This document shows, piece after piece, positions 23,301-34,835 of a DNA stretch of 64,000 nt (positions are counted from its first letter, which is position 1; each line of letters starts with the position of its first letter). The stretch spans positions 310,001 through 374,000 of the forward strand of contig BCIK01000013.1 in NCBI GenBank assembly GCA_039545295.1, read 5' to 3'. The stretch is from Udeniomyces pyricola (lineage: Eukaryota > Basidiomycota > Tremellomycetes > Cystofilobasidiales > Mrakiaceae). Below the pieces are notes generated by a model that made no database searches, was not told the DNA's origin, and was given only the letters and a program-made list of their open reading frames with translations. The position numbers and the translations under genes are program-made.

Positions 23301-26300
23301 GCGAACATGAGTGGAGGTCGGCAAGCTGACACTGGCAAGCAGTCGCGGCGAAGGGAGCGAGCTCGGCGGCGAGTCAGCGGAGGGAAAGAGGGATTCGAAC
23401 GTCATGGGCTCCGAGGGGGGCGTGAGGATTGCGTCCTCGTCGTCGAACTCAAATCGGTCCGGCAGTGACTGATGGTCCGGCGAAGGTTCCGAGGGGAACT
23501 GAAAAGCCTCGAAGTCGACCATCTGGTCGAACACGAGCTGCTCCTCGACACGGGCATGCGTGGCGGCGACTTCAACTGTCATGGCGTCGTCAGGAGGGAA
23601 TAGACCTTCGCCTTCCATGCTCAAGACCTCCTCAAGTTTGATGCCCCCTTGCTGCTGCCCTTGCGAAATGTCCGACTGCTGCTCGTGGTGATGATACGCG
23701 ACCTCAGCTTCGGGCTGCTGCTTCTGCTGCTGGATAAGGGGGTGGTCGAGGGGAGGAGCGACATCAAACTCAGCCTCGAGCTCCATGGCGACGTCGAGCA
23801 AGGAGTCTGGAACATCATTCGCCGCCTTTGCGTCGTCCTCGGACGATGAGAGCGGAGCATGTTGCGCCAGGTGCGAGGCAAGTACCTGAGGATCGAGTGC
23901 CGAAAGATGAGTGGCGTTCGAAGACGAGTCCGAGTCGCGGTCGAGACCGCGCAGGCCAAGGCTCGCTCGACGGTTGGATGCCTCGCTCGCGCGTGAGAGC
24001 GAGGGTGCTGGGGAGGTCATTCCGTTGATCGTCGAATAGATGGGAAGATTGTCGATGGTGAGGCGAGGTTGATGGCAGGCAAGGTCTGCTGACATGGGTC
24101 CGCGTAGAGCATGATCGAACGCCTCGCGAGGGGACAGGTTGGATGAAGCAACCGAGGGCGATGAGTGAATCGAGGCTGGAATCGACAGCGGCGTCATGCT
24201 GAGTGCGCGTGGAGTCGGGGCCACGGACGAACTCGCACTGCTTGCCGCCGAGACCTTGCGGTCGTACGGTTTACTCTTCTTGTGGCTCTCCTCGGCCGAA
24301 ACGCTTGACTCACGCTTTGCCGGGCGCTGGCGGGACTTGAGAGACTTAGCGTTGGGAGGTGGCGGCTGGGTGTGCGATGGCATGATGATGGCTTTAGGAA
24401 GACTCAGGGTCGGGACGGAAGTGGCGGCAGGCGTCGTAGCGGGCGTTGGCTTAGCCGTCGACGACTTGTGATCATCAGTGATAAGGATGGGCGGCGTGCA
24501 TCCGGAAGCGACAATGTTACCGAGGTAGTCCTTGACGACGAGCTTGAGGCTAAAGAGAGTGAGGAGACGCAACCAACAACATGAGCAACACAACCACACA
24601 TTGACCCGAGCCCTGAAAGAAGTCAGTCACACGAGACCGCCTACTCACATGAATCCCGTCTTCTCGCGGTGGTGACGGCAATAGCAGGTGATCCTCGCCG
24701 GGAGCGTCGCCTCGCCTTGGGAGAAGTCCAAGACAGTACCACAGTTGTAGAGGACAATCTTGTGTCGCTCGTCTTGAGCGGCTGACGCAGCCTCGCCCTT
24801 CTTGACCATGCTAGGCGTGTCGAGATCCGAGTCAGACAGCGTCGGGCGGATACGCGTTTCGGCCTTGCGTTGAAATCGCTTGACCTAGGTACATTCACAA
24901 CAGGACAAGATGTCAGTTGGAGACAGTGACATAGTCAACTATTTCAACAGAGACATTGTCGAAAAGCCGTTCCAAATCTCACCTCTCTCGTTCGACAACC
25001 GGCACACGCAAAAACCCTCAGCCCAAGCGAAGGATCACCTTCCACCGGTAGCTGCTTGACTTGCTCCCCCTTTTTCGCCTTTTTCGCCGTCTTGGGCACG
25101 ACACCTTCGGTCGCACAGTAAACCTCGGTCTCGAGGAAGAGCATCTCCTCCTGCTTAGGTGTCGGCATCTTTGCCATAGACGCGGCTTTCTTGGACTTTC
25201 GCTTCGTGGCCGTCCCTCGCTGGAGCTTGAGATGGGTAAAGTTGGAGATGTAAGCAAGGTCGCTCTCGGACGAGGAAGCTGAAGTCGACGACGAAGCCGC
25301 CGATGCGGAAGGTGTCGGTAGCGGGAGGGTCGAAGTCGAGGCATGTTGCGAAGCGGTGGCAGCCCCGGCGGGAAGGGCGAGTGCGATGCGAACTTTGACT
25401 TGAGTCTCGACTCGAGACTTGGCCCCGACCAGGGGAACGCCCGTAATAGTGAGGGGAAGACTAGATGCAGCACGATCGGGACGGAAAACAAGGGGAAAGA
25501 GGGTGGGGGGAGTAGAGGGCGGGGGACGATACAGGGGAACACACCGGCGGGCGAAAATAAAACGTGTCAGCCAGCTGGCCCAACAAACCGGCAAGGCAAG
25601 TGCCGAGCCTGCAATGAGGTTGCGACTCATCGTCAACTCAGCAACCAAGGTTCAACATTTGAGGACTCACTTGCGAGCACGTTCGGAGGGGATGTGGACA
25701 AGGTTCCTCCCCTTAACGGAGGACAACTCCATCTTGTTGCCCATCGAGCTCGAGACTGAGACTGAAGCAAAGGAAGTGCTCGCCGACAGAGACGGTTGTG
25801 GTTTGGGTTGCTTTTGCTGTTGCTGATACGTGGGGGCGAGGGCAGCACGCGATGGCATCTGCTGAAAAATCTGATGAGAAGGTGTCGGTAGCGAAGACGA
25901 GGGTGAAGGGAAGGGGGGGAAGGAGGTATGCTGGGCGAGGAGAGGGTGGGAGGAGTGATGTTGATGCTGGGATAGACTTTGGAAGGGAATAGGCAATACG
26001 GCCGAGAAGGAAGGGAAGACAAGATCAGTAAGGGGCCCTTCAGCGTCATGAAGAGTGGAGAGACTGGAGAGCGAGTAGAGTGTGAGGGCGGGTCCGCAGG
26101 GTGAGATGGGGGGAGTGCGAGAGCGAAGGCAATTATCAATCAAGCGATAAGCTTCATGCAGTCGGTCCTCATCATCGCGTGGGGAGGAGGTGTAGAGGGG
26201 CAAGACCGGCCTAGCCCCAGACCATGGGAAGCTCGGGCCGATAGCAAGCATTCTGACGATATGACGATCATAAATCGATCTCGAGACGTCGTATCTTAGC

Positions 26301-27101
26301 GACGATGATCGCTCGAGACAAGGACAGAAGAGGCAAGGTCGGATACTAAGCCCGTTCGCTCGGCGATGGCGGCGAGGAGGAGGAGAGTCCTTCACAACCC
26401 TCTGCTTCTCGATAGATTCCTTATTACTATTGAGTGCTCCTTTGTTCCTTCTCTCCCCTCGACGCGCCGGATCCGAATCCTTCGCAGAGAAGCGCTCAGC
26501 GATATGAATACATCCTTCTCTCGCCACCACTGATCTCCGACGACTTCCAGAGCGAGGCGAGATCGTGTGATCCGAGACGAGACTCGAGAAGGAAACCACG
26601 CCTGGCCTAGATCCCGGAAGGGGGAGCGTGCTGACTCTCGTCCACCCGTTCCTCTGCGCTGGCCGCATACAAGGGACCTCTGGCGTGTCATGCCCCACAC
26701 GTGCAAACCTAGGCGACTGATTTGGCATCCACCCTGTCTATATCCCTGAGAACCACGGCCGTTGCTCGCGTATCGTTTCCCATAGTCATACGGACAGCCT
26801 AGTGACAACGTGGCTGAAACCAAGTGCACAAGAGCGGGTAGCAACTCCCAAAAGGAACTCACTGGTCGAGTCCAACGACTCCCACGGAAGCTCCCAGCGC
26901 TGGGTGGTAGTTCTTGCTGGCAATTGAGCCCGATGCCGAGCCGTAAGAGGACGAGGCAGAAGAAGAGGATGGTGGCGTGCCTTGTTGGTGAACGGCAAAG
27001 GGAAGGAAGGCGGGCGGGTAGCCTGGGTGAGGGAGTCGTTCGTCGGCCGTGTTAACTTGAGACGAAGGGGACGAGTGGTCGGAGGAGGAAGGAGAGGCCA
27101 T
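20308..27101 (-). CDS. MGA2: Mga2/Spt23-type membrane-tethered transcription factor
   Basis: This is a homologue of yeast Mga2/Spt23, ER-anchored factors released by proteolysis to activate OLE1 (fatty-acid desaturase). The proposed exons give 1751 residues in phase: 27101-26863, 26063-25671, 25460-24983, 24884-24649, 24549-22747, 22633-20669, 20560-20488, 20376-20308. The order matches the family: an N-terminal domain with SRVETQVKVRI, CAGCRTRE and a RITCYCRHHREKTGF Cys/His motif; an IPT/TIG domain near 946-1049 (TRLIPGEGPMSGGVEVTILG); two ankyrin repeats near 1163-1252 (GQTLLHLAVMLG, GYTALAFAALCG); and one membrane helix near 1705-1727 (LWLFWLPIMCVIICY) with a short tail. A Gln/His-rich run lies shortly before the helix. 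The protein is much longer than yeast Mga2 because of Ser/Pro-rich spacers. The first junction is least certain: it skips 800 bp and uses a weak acceptor. Mga2 versus Spt23 cannot be told apart. Confidence 0.87.
20900..21000 (-). repeat. CAG/CAA repeat encoding polyglutamine in the Mga2/Spt23 homologue
   Basis: On the sense strand, CAG/CAA codons with a few CAT codons form two or three glutamine runs separated by His and Leu. They lie about 85-120 residues before the membrane helix. The + strand shows this as CTG repeats. Confidence 0.85.
26064..26862 (-). other. probable long first intron of the Mga2/Spt23 homologue
   Basis: This 799-bp stretch lies between the N-terminal exon and the next exon of the transcription factor. 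It is several times longer than typical introns here (50-150 bp). An open frame on the minus strand continues upstream through much of it, so part could be coding in another isoform. I found no better-supported exon. Confidence 0.35.
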
Positions 27102-30100
27102 CCTCGCTGGTCGGATGCAAGGAGGAGATCTTATAAATAAGGAAAGGAAGGTGTCGAGAAGATGTGCAATTGGGCCAAAGGCGAGAGAGAAGAGCGGGGG
27201 GGAAGGGGGGGAGGGGGGGGAGGAGGAATAATAGACTGAAGTTGTTGAAGGAGCAAAGGCAGGCAGTGGAGGCGAGAGCGCGAGGAGGGTTGCCGGAGCT
27301 TGAGAGGTTTGACGTTGGACGCCTGGATCTGGTAGGCTCGTCTCGCTTTCCCTCTCACTCTCTTTCCCTTTGATCATTCTCTTCTCTCCGACCTCTCTTT
27401 CCCCCCCGGATTGCTCGGCCAAGCAGAACCTTTTTCTCTTTTCTTCCAGTCTTTCCTGCGGTTCCTCCCTTCAGCTTCAGTCCTCGGCAATTCGGCACCC
27501 TATCGCACGAGTCCCTTATCTGTTCGGTGCCCCGCGACATGAGCAAGCTTTACACCATAGTCCCATCGATCCTCTCATGAACCGTCGACCCGCGCGTGAA
27601 ACGTTATGGGCCCTCGTCATCATCGCCAGATCTTTGGAACGATTTGTTTGATGCATATACATGAATATATATCTCCCCCGCCTCGCGATCCTGCTTTGCT
27701 CTTCTTCCTTGATGTGGACTCTTCTGCACAGATCACGAGAGACATTTGTGAGCACTAGAACAGTCTGTCGACTCATGACCCACTAAGAGATATGGATGCA
27801 TTAGGTTTTCCGGAACATTATCTATTAGATTCTAAGCCGGATGGTCGGTACGTGATCGAGAATCGAGATCGAGAACGGGTACGATCGAGATTCGAATCCT
27901 GCACGTTGCATGCTCCTCGACTTGTGTCGTCGATGCGACGTCCGGCTGTTAACCATGCACCGAACTCCAACAGCTGCTGCACATGCTCGTCCAACGTTCA
28001 ACTCCTATACCCTTCGACCCTACTCGAGTGTCGCATTCATTGCCTTATACTACCTGAGCTTTGGGTCTATAGAGATCGCCTCCACTTGGGACTCACCATG
28101 CCACCGTCGTTTCGGTTTCAACTCTGCAGATCACTCAGTAGTCTACAACAAGGTACAAATCCAACGCTCAACCGAGCTCCCCCGCCTAGCTAAAAACGCC
28201 TCGCCTCGACGCGATGGCTTCAGTCGAAAGATCGATCATCGACGACCTCGCGTTCAGCTCATCCTCTCAACGTCCGACGCGGTGAACAAAACAAAAACAA
28301 AACAAAACAAAATATTCTGACAAACTTCTTAAATATTGACATTCCGACCTGACTGTTCCTGGGTTGATGCTTAGCTCTGTCCTTGATGCTTGTTCGCCTA
28401 GGAATTTGACCATTTGATGTCCTTTCCTTCCTCTTTCCTTTTTTTTGGTCGACCGGACCCGGAAATATTGCGCCTTAGCCTGCAGCTTGCAACGTATGAG
28501 TTACCGCGCACGCAGCGGATTGCGAAGACTAGCGATCAGCACTGGCTGATATATATACACATCACGCGTTGCTACAGATCAGATCGACGTCGATCATGTT
28601 AGAGTAACGCTGACTACTCACTATGAAATCCCCTGATCATTGCCATGTATCATGATGATCGACATTATACCATCCTCAAATCTCCAAAGCTGATCGACAT
28701 CCTGATCAGCCCTCCACTCTTGTGTGTTTTCGCTGGCAGCCCTAATCGCGGTTGTTCTTGAGTTATTCGATCAGCTGATCGTCTCCACATGACCGGTCGC
28801 GTGCGTACGTATCACCATGATTGACATGCGACCTGACAGTCTGACTGTACTTGTATGGCAAGATCGACGAGCTGGTAGGAGTAGACTATATTACACTCTC
28901 GATTGACATTTATGATCGATAGCTTCAATGACCTATATACCCTTCATTCAGCCTATAGGACCATTCAGGCACTCAAGAAAATCACGAGCGGATTTCAACA
29001 TTCATATATATATATATATAAATATCGACGTCTAGCAACGTCTCGAGCAGTATGAACCACCTGATTTCCATTCATTCCTCGGTAAGCGCGTCGTGACCAG
29101 ACGGACAAGTTCTCAGACTATCGACTATGAATTGAGTCTTGATACACACGACCATCCTACTCAACTCACCTAATCACGCACGGATTGGATTCCCTCTTAT
29201 ATATCCGGCGCGCGTGTACACCACAACCGCGTCGACCTCATACAACTTATGCATCTTTAATTTACTGGTACACAGACTTATACTATCATCATCCATATGA
29301 ACAATCAAGCCATCAAGTCTAATGAATTGTATCACATGTCTTGAATCACTGTATCGGTTACAGCTAGTATCAGCGAACCACAATATCCTACGTACATGCA
29401 GATCGAACCCAATCAGAACCTATCAGTGCATGCATTAAACCAGCCAAGATCTGCCAGAGATTCAGTACATATCATATACATATATATACTGTGGACGTGA
29501 TCAAAAAACCCTGATGTCCTGGTTTTGATCTCCGGTCCGTCGCGATCCCATGTCCGAACGAGCTGCACTCTCATGATCATGTGCTCATTCTTCCATGTTG
29601 GGCGCGGCAGCAACTCAAACCGTTCAAACCAACGACTCAATAATATCTATATATTATTTTGATTCGAATCTGCACGAACAAAGACGAGGTGTGCATCTCA
29701 TACTCGATTCCAACAGATCTACGAAAGAAGAACAAGAAAAAAAAGAAGAAGAAGAAAAAACCTTGAAGATTGAGAGACAAATCCAAGAAGAAGAAGAAGA
29801 AGGAGTTAGAGGGAAGGTATCGTTTCAAACAAAGTGATGGCAAACAAACATGAATGACTTGTGAGGAGAGAAAGGGGGGGGGGGGGAGGTTGAAAATCGG
29901 AGGGACGCAGGTGTAAACCTGCAGCAGCAAATCAATCGTCGCCTGCAGTACGCAAAACCATCTCGCGCGCGTTCTATGCCAACAAAGAAAGAAAAGACGA
30001 AAGGGGAGCAAGACAAAAACAAAAAGAAAAAGAAAGAACGAGGTGAATTAATCTGGCGAAGCCGGAAACGTCAAGAACCGAAGAAGCGAAGAATTGAAAC

Positions 30101-30364
30101 GAGAGAGAAAGAGGAAGATCAGGGAGAGATCAAACTGAGAAGCTAAGGGGGAGTCGAATATATAGATATAGATATAGATATAGATATAGATATAGATATA
30201 GATATTCAATGCGAATGATCACTCTACACCAACTGCTACGTCCAACTACGATGTTCCAGACGTTCTAATACGTACTACCCGACCCCTTCTCCTCCCCTAA
30301 TGAGACCAAAGTTGGAATCTAACCATCACCTTCCCCGGGCCCATTTCCTTCCGTACGGAACCCT
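27102..30364. other. 3.3-kb region without recognisable genes
   Basis: Between the 5' end of the Mga2/Spt23 homologue and the 3' end of the coiled-coil gene I find no reading frame with family similarity or a credible exon chain. The first 350 bp are the leader/promoter side of the transcription factor. From 28320 to 29650 the sequence is relatively AT-rich, with many GATCGA/TGATCG words and TATATA runs. From 29690 to 30130 the + strand is purine-rich, fitting the trailer of the minus-strand coiled-coil gene. A TAGATA microsatellite lies near 30160-30205. Confidence 0.5.
30161..30205. repeat. TAGATA hexanucleotide microsatellite
   Basis: About seven uninterrupted copies of TAGATA (equivalently GATATA) lie just beyond the 3' end of the coiled-coil gene. 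Confidence 0.9.
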
Positions 30365-33300
30365 TTACCGCTTCTTCCTGCCCAACCCACCAAGCCCCCT
30401 CGTTCCAATCCCAACCAAGATTTGATCTCCACTCCCTTTGATCGGACTCAAAACCATCGGGATCACCCCATTGCCACCACTCAACCCCTCGTTCCAACTG
30501 AAATTCGGACCTCCACCCATTCCACCGGATCCACCAGCCCCGGCTCCGGCTCCAAGACGCAGCATGCGTTTCTTCTTCTTCGGCACCGGGACAGTCAACT
30601 CGGAATCCTCCTCGTCGTTGTCGTTGTCGTTGTCGACGACGGCGCGTTTGGTGGAAGCAGAAGTGGTGGTGGAGGTGGTGGTCGAAAGGAAATCGGGGAG
30701 TTTGGTAGGTTTGCGTTTTTTGGAAGTCGGTTCGGTCGCTTGGATAGAAGGAGGAGACTCCATTGGAGAAGCAACGATACGAGCAGCCGTCGTCGTCTTC
30801 GTCGAGGTACTCCGTTTGGATCCTGTGGTTGACATCGGCGGTGGCGGTGGCAGGACTTCATTCGAAGCCGAGGTCGTGAGTTTCGATCTGGGTCTCGGTT
30901 TCGGTTTGGAATGATTCATCCGTGGTGCTTCTTCTCCTTCTTCTTCTGGAAGTTCTTCTTCGTCTTGATCTTCTCCTGGATGATCTCTTTTTAAACCCGC
31001 TCGGGTTTTGCCTTTGACGTTCCCGTTGGTACTCGAACCCAATCCCTTACCAACTACCTGCTTGCCCTTAGTATTCTTCCTCGGTTCCTCTACTAACCCC
31101 TCTTGATCCTCCTCCTGTTCTTCCTCCTCCTCCCTCCCAACCCTCCTTAAAGTCTCCGCGAAATCTTCCGCTTCCTGCTCTTCCTCCTCCTCCCCAATAT
31201 CCTCCTCCTCTGCTTTCCTGCTTCTCCCCAAAGTGGCTCCCCTAACGGATGCCAAAGAAGAAGCCTTCTTACTAACTCTCTTCAAAGTCGAAGAGGAAGC
31301 GATAGGTAGACGTCTCCCTTCTTCTTCTTCTGCTCCTTCCATCTCCTCCTCAACATCATCTCCCTCCGATTCAGGTGCTGCAAAGATACTCCTCTTGCCC
31401 ATCTTCAGCTTCCCACCCCCAATCCCACTCCCAATCCCACTGCCAACCACCCCTCCGGAACCAGGACCCGAATCGCCCGTGCCAGCAGCAGCAGCAGCAG
31501 CGGCTGATATCTTCTTGAGCGCGTACACTTCTTTCTCTCTCTCGCGAAGCGCCGCTTGGAGTCGCTTGATTTCGGTGACTTGGTGAAGGAGTTCGTCTTC
31601 TCGCTCGGCGAGGTCCTCGCGGAGTTGGGATTCGAGGGATGAGGTCGAGGTTTTGGAGGTGGCGAGCTGAGGGAAAGGGGGGGGGGGGGGGGGAAGGGAC
31701 AGGAGGGGCTAAGGAGAAAAAAGAAAGCAAACGAACAAATAGAGGAGGGGATGTCGTGAATAATCGATAATCTTGGTCAGCGCCTAAACCCAACCAAGGT
31801 TCTAAAACAAAAAACAAAAACAAAAGAACGAAAAAAAAAGAGAGAATCCCAGCCAAAAATCAACCCCCCCTATGTTGATAAATTTATAAAACGTACCTTT
31901 TCTTTAAACACCCGTTCTTTCTCTTTCGCTCTCTCCATCTCCCCTTCCAACCTCCCAATCTCTTCCCTCAACCCTTCTCCTTCCTCCTCCAAACCCTCAA
32001 CTTTCTCCTCCAACGCCCTCTTTTCACTCTCCAACGTGTCCTTCTCCTTCCGCTTTCGCTTCTCGTCGGCTTCTTTGGTCTTTTCGGATCGGAGCCAGAG
32101 GAGGGATTCCTCTTTGGCAGTAGCGAGTTTGGAAGTGAGGGTTTGGATGGTAGTGAGGTGGGTGGTGCGGAGGGAAGTGAGGGTGGCGACAGAGGTTTGG
32201 AGGGTTTGGGTTTGGTCCGTGAGAGATTGGATCTCGGACTGGAATTTTTTTTTGTCGTGCAGGGGAGGGTGGGAGAGGGAGGGAAATGAGGATTGATAAG
32301 AACATAGAGAAGAAGAAGAAGAAGGAAGAGACCCCAAAATCAAATCAGTTTCCTTTTGGTTCCTTTTTGTTTCCTTTCTCCTTCCCCCCCCTTTTTTTTT
32401 CTCCACTCCATCCAAATCCAACCTCGAGAACCAGAACCCAGCCAAAAAAAAAAAAAAGAAAAAAACAACGACGAACGAAATAAACAAATAAATCGAGAAC
32501 GAACCTCTAACAACCTTCTCTCCTTCTCCCACCCTTTCTCCTCTCCCGCGCCGACTTTCCTCATCCGTTTGAGATCGGTCTCGAGGTGGTCGACTTGTCT
32601 CTGAACATGACCGAGTTGATCGAGCCGATCGGCAAGTTCGAGGGAGTGGGTCTCGGTGAGGGCGGCCAACGTTTCGCGATGGCTTGTTTTGAGACGGGTG
32701 ATATTCGACTGAGGCCAGAAAAGGGAGAAAAAGAAAAAAAAAAAAGAGGGGAAGGGAGGGTGTTGGATGAGCAAGGCGACCAAGATCAAACTTTAGTGAT
32801 CAATCAAGAAAAAGAAGAAAGAGAAATTCTCCCTCCCCTCCCTTCGGTGAGAAAAAAACAAACAAAAAGAACGATCCCAAAAAAATCATGAAATAAAAAA
32901 TAAAATAAACACTCACCGAAAGCTCGTCGTTGATTGCTAAGAGGTCCTGATACTCTCGGTCGCTCGCGAGTTCGGCCGCTTGGAACCGGGCTAGCTTGTG
33001 ATCTCTCTTGACTGATGGATGGAGTGGAGATGAATACAACGAGAGAGAGAGAGAGGAGATAAATGCGAGGAGGCGAAGGGGCGAGCGGGGAGTATAAAGA
33101 AACAGAGAAAGAAAGGTAAGAAGGGAAGGGCCGGAGGGCGGGGCAGGGAGAGAGAGAGAAAGAAGGTACGCGACGATATAAGCGCGTGTTTTAAGGGCTG
33201 AGAATGAACCAAAAAAAAACAAAAAAAAAAAAAAACAATAATATTCCTCCCACACAACACTCACGTCGTTCGATCTCGGTAGACCGCAGGTCTTGGGCGA

Positions 33301-34030
33301 GTTGTTCGTGTAAAAGACGGTCTGTCGCGAGAGCCAAGTTGGAGCGGTGCGTTTGAATCGTTTGATCCCGAATGAGCTACGAAATATGGGGGGGGGGGAG
33401 AGAGTCAGGAACGAAGATGAAATGTGGTCAGTTTGGTTCATGATGTGTGGAGGGGTGGTAGCTGAAGGTTTGAAGGGTTGAGAACAGTGAAGGATCGAGG
33501 TGACGAATGAGATAGAATCGGGTAAGGACGAGAGAGGAGGAGAGGTGCGACGCGTTTCCCATCATTCCTCTAATGGCTAGCGTATATAGCCGTGATGATA
33601 CTCATCAAACCATCCGTCTCGATCTCATTCCTTGTCCCAATCCGAACAGCGATCCCAAACCAACTCATTCCAACACAAAAAAAAAAAACTCTCTACTCAC
33701 TTCTTCCCTTTTCTCCCTCTCCCGCCTGACTTCCTTCTCGCCTTGTTCCTTCCCTTTCCTTCCTTGCTTCTCACCCACCTCGGCCTGTCTCTTCCATTCC
33801 TCTTTCTCCCCCACCGCATCCGCCAACGACGCCTTGATGACCGCCAGCTCAGACCGATGCTTCCTCTCCGCGAGGGACCGGGCGGTGAGGAGTTGGGCGA
33901 TTTGGGATTCGTAGTTGGTGATACGGGCGGTTTGATGGGCAGGTGTTGGAGGAGCGAGAGGGATGGCGTTGGGGTTTCGAACGGGAGAAGAAGGGAGGGG
34001 GATAGGAGCGGGAGGAAGTGGGTTCGACAT
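30365..34030 (-). CDS. coiled-coil protein of unknown function
   Basis: Six minus-strand exons join in phase to 794 residues: 34030-33701, 33376-33265, 33011-32917, 32708-32505, 32238-31897, 31666-30365. The start MSNPLPPAPIPLPSS is followed from about residue 38 by roughly 400 residues of nearly continuous heptad-type sequence, for example YESQIAQLLTARSLAERKH, LEEKVEGLEEEGEGLREEI and LREREKEVYALKKI. The last exon encodes an acidic/basic low-complexity region with Glu-rich blocks, Lys/Arg clusters (KKKKRMLRLG), and a C-terminus FSWNEGLSGG...GLGGLGRKKR that looks conserved in style. Basic clusters suggest nuclear or DNA/microtubule contact, but this is only inference. I recognise no named family. 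Introns are full of homopolymers (A12, A13, G10 on the + strand), which makes automated prediction unreliable here. Confidence 0.78.
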
Positions 34031-34835
34031 GATTGGATGAGAAGGAGTTTGTATCTAGTTGGATGGATTGAGAGAAAGGAATGGCTGGACTAAAAGAAAG
34101 AAAAAAAAGAAGAGAGATAGCGTAGACGAGACAAGGAGTCGCGTGCGGAGCGAAGCGAGAGTAGGATGATCAAGAGAGGAGGCGTAATCAGTCGCGTGCG
34201 TGCAGACGTGTTCCGGTCGGGGGACGGTCGAAGTAGGCTGATAGAGCCAAGGGACGCGTGTGGTTGTTGTTGTTATCGATGATGATGATGATGATGGGGA
34301 TGATGCCCACGGAGTAATGGACTCCGAGAGGGCGTGGACGAGGTCACAGGGAGAGTGCAGAGCGTGGAAGGGTCCAATGGGGGATGACGGTGAGAGAGTT
34401 GAGAGGATGAACGCGTTGATAAGCGACTGGACGTTGTTGATTAATCCAACTGGCGATTCCCTTTGCGCGTGCCTCCACTCGGATGGAATCATTAGCCACG
34501 TCCGATCAAAGTACGTTATTCACTTGCACAACCCACCACTCAACATCACGACTCATCATTCTATTTCATTGTCGAGAACCAAAAAAAAAAAAGAAGAAAC
34601 GGAAAACAAACAAAAAGATTTTCGCCTCCTTCTCCCTCTCCCTCGCTATGTCTTTCACACACACACACACACACTCTCTCTCTCTCTCCGTCTTGATCTA
34701 CGAGCACGCTTGGGCGATGGCCTCGGACGAGCCTAACCTTTCCGCAACCTCCCCTCGCGTCCCTCGTCGCGTCGACATCTCATCCAACGCGCCTACCCAC
34801 CTCCTTTTCCCCACCCCATCCAGTCTCTTCCGTGT
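34031..34835. other. intergenic region between the coiled-coil gene and MPC1
   Basis: The promoter side of the coiled-coil gene meets the 3' end of MPC1 here. It contains (GAT)n at 34275-34296, a CA dinucleotide run near 34658-34672 followed by a CT run, and ACGCGT near 34253. The frames on either strand are low-complexity and I do not support them as genes. Confidence 0.5.
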
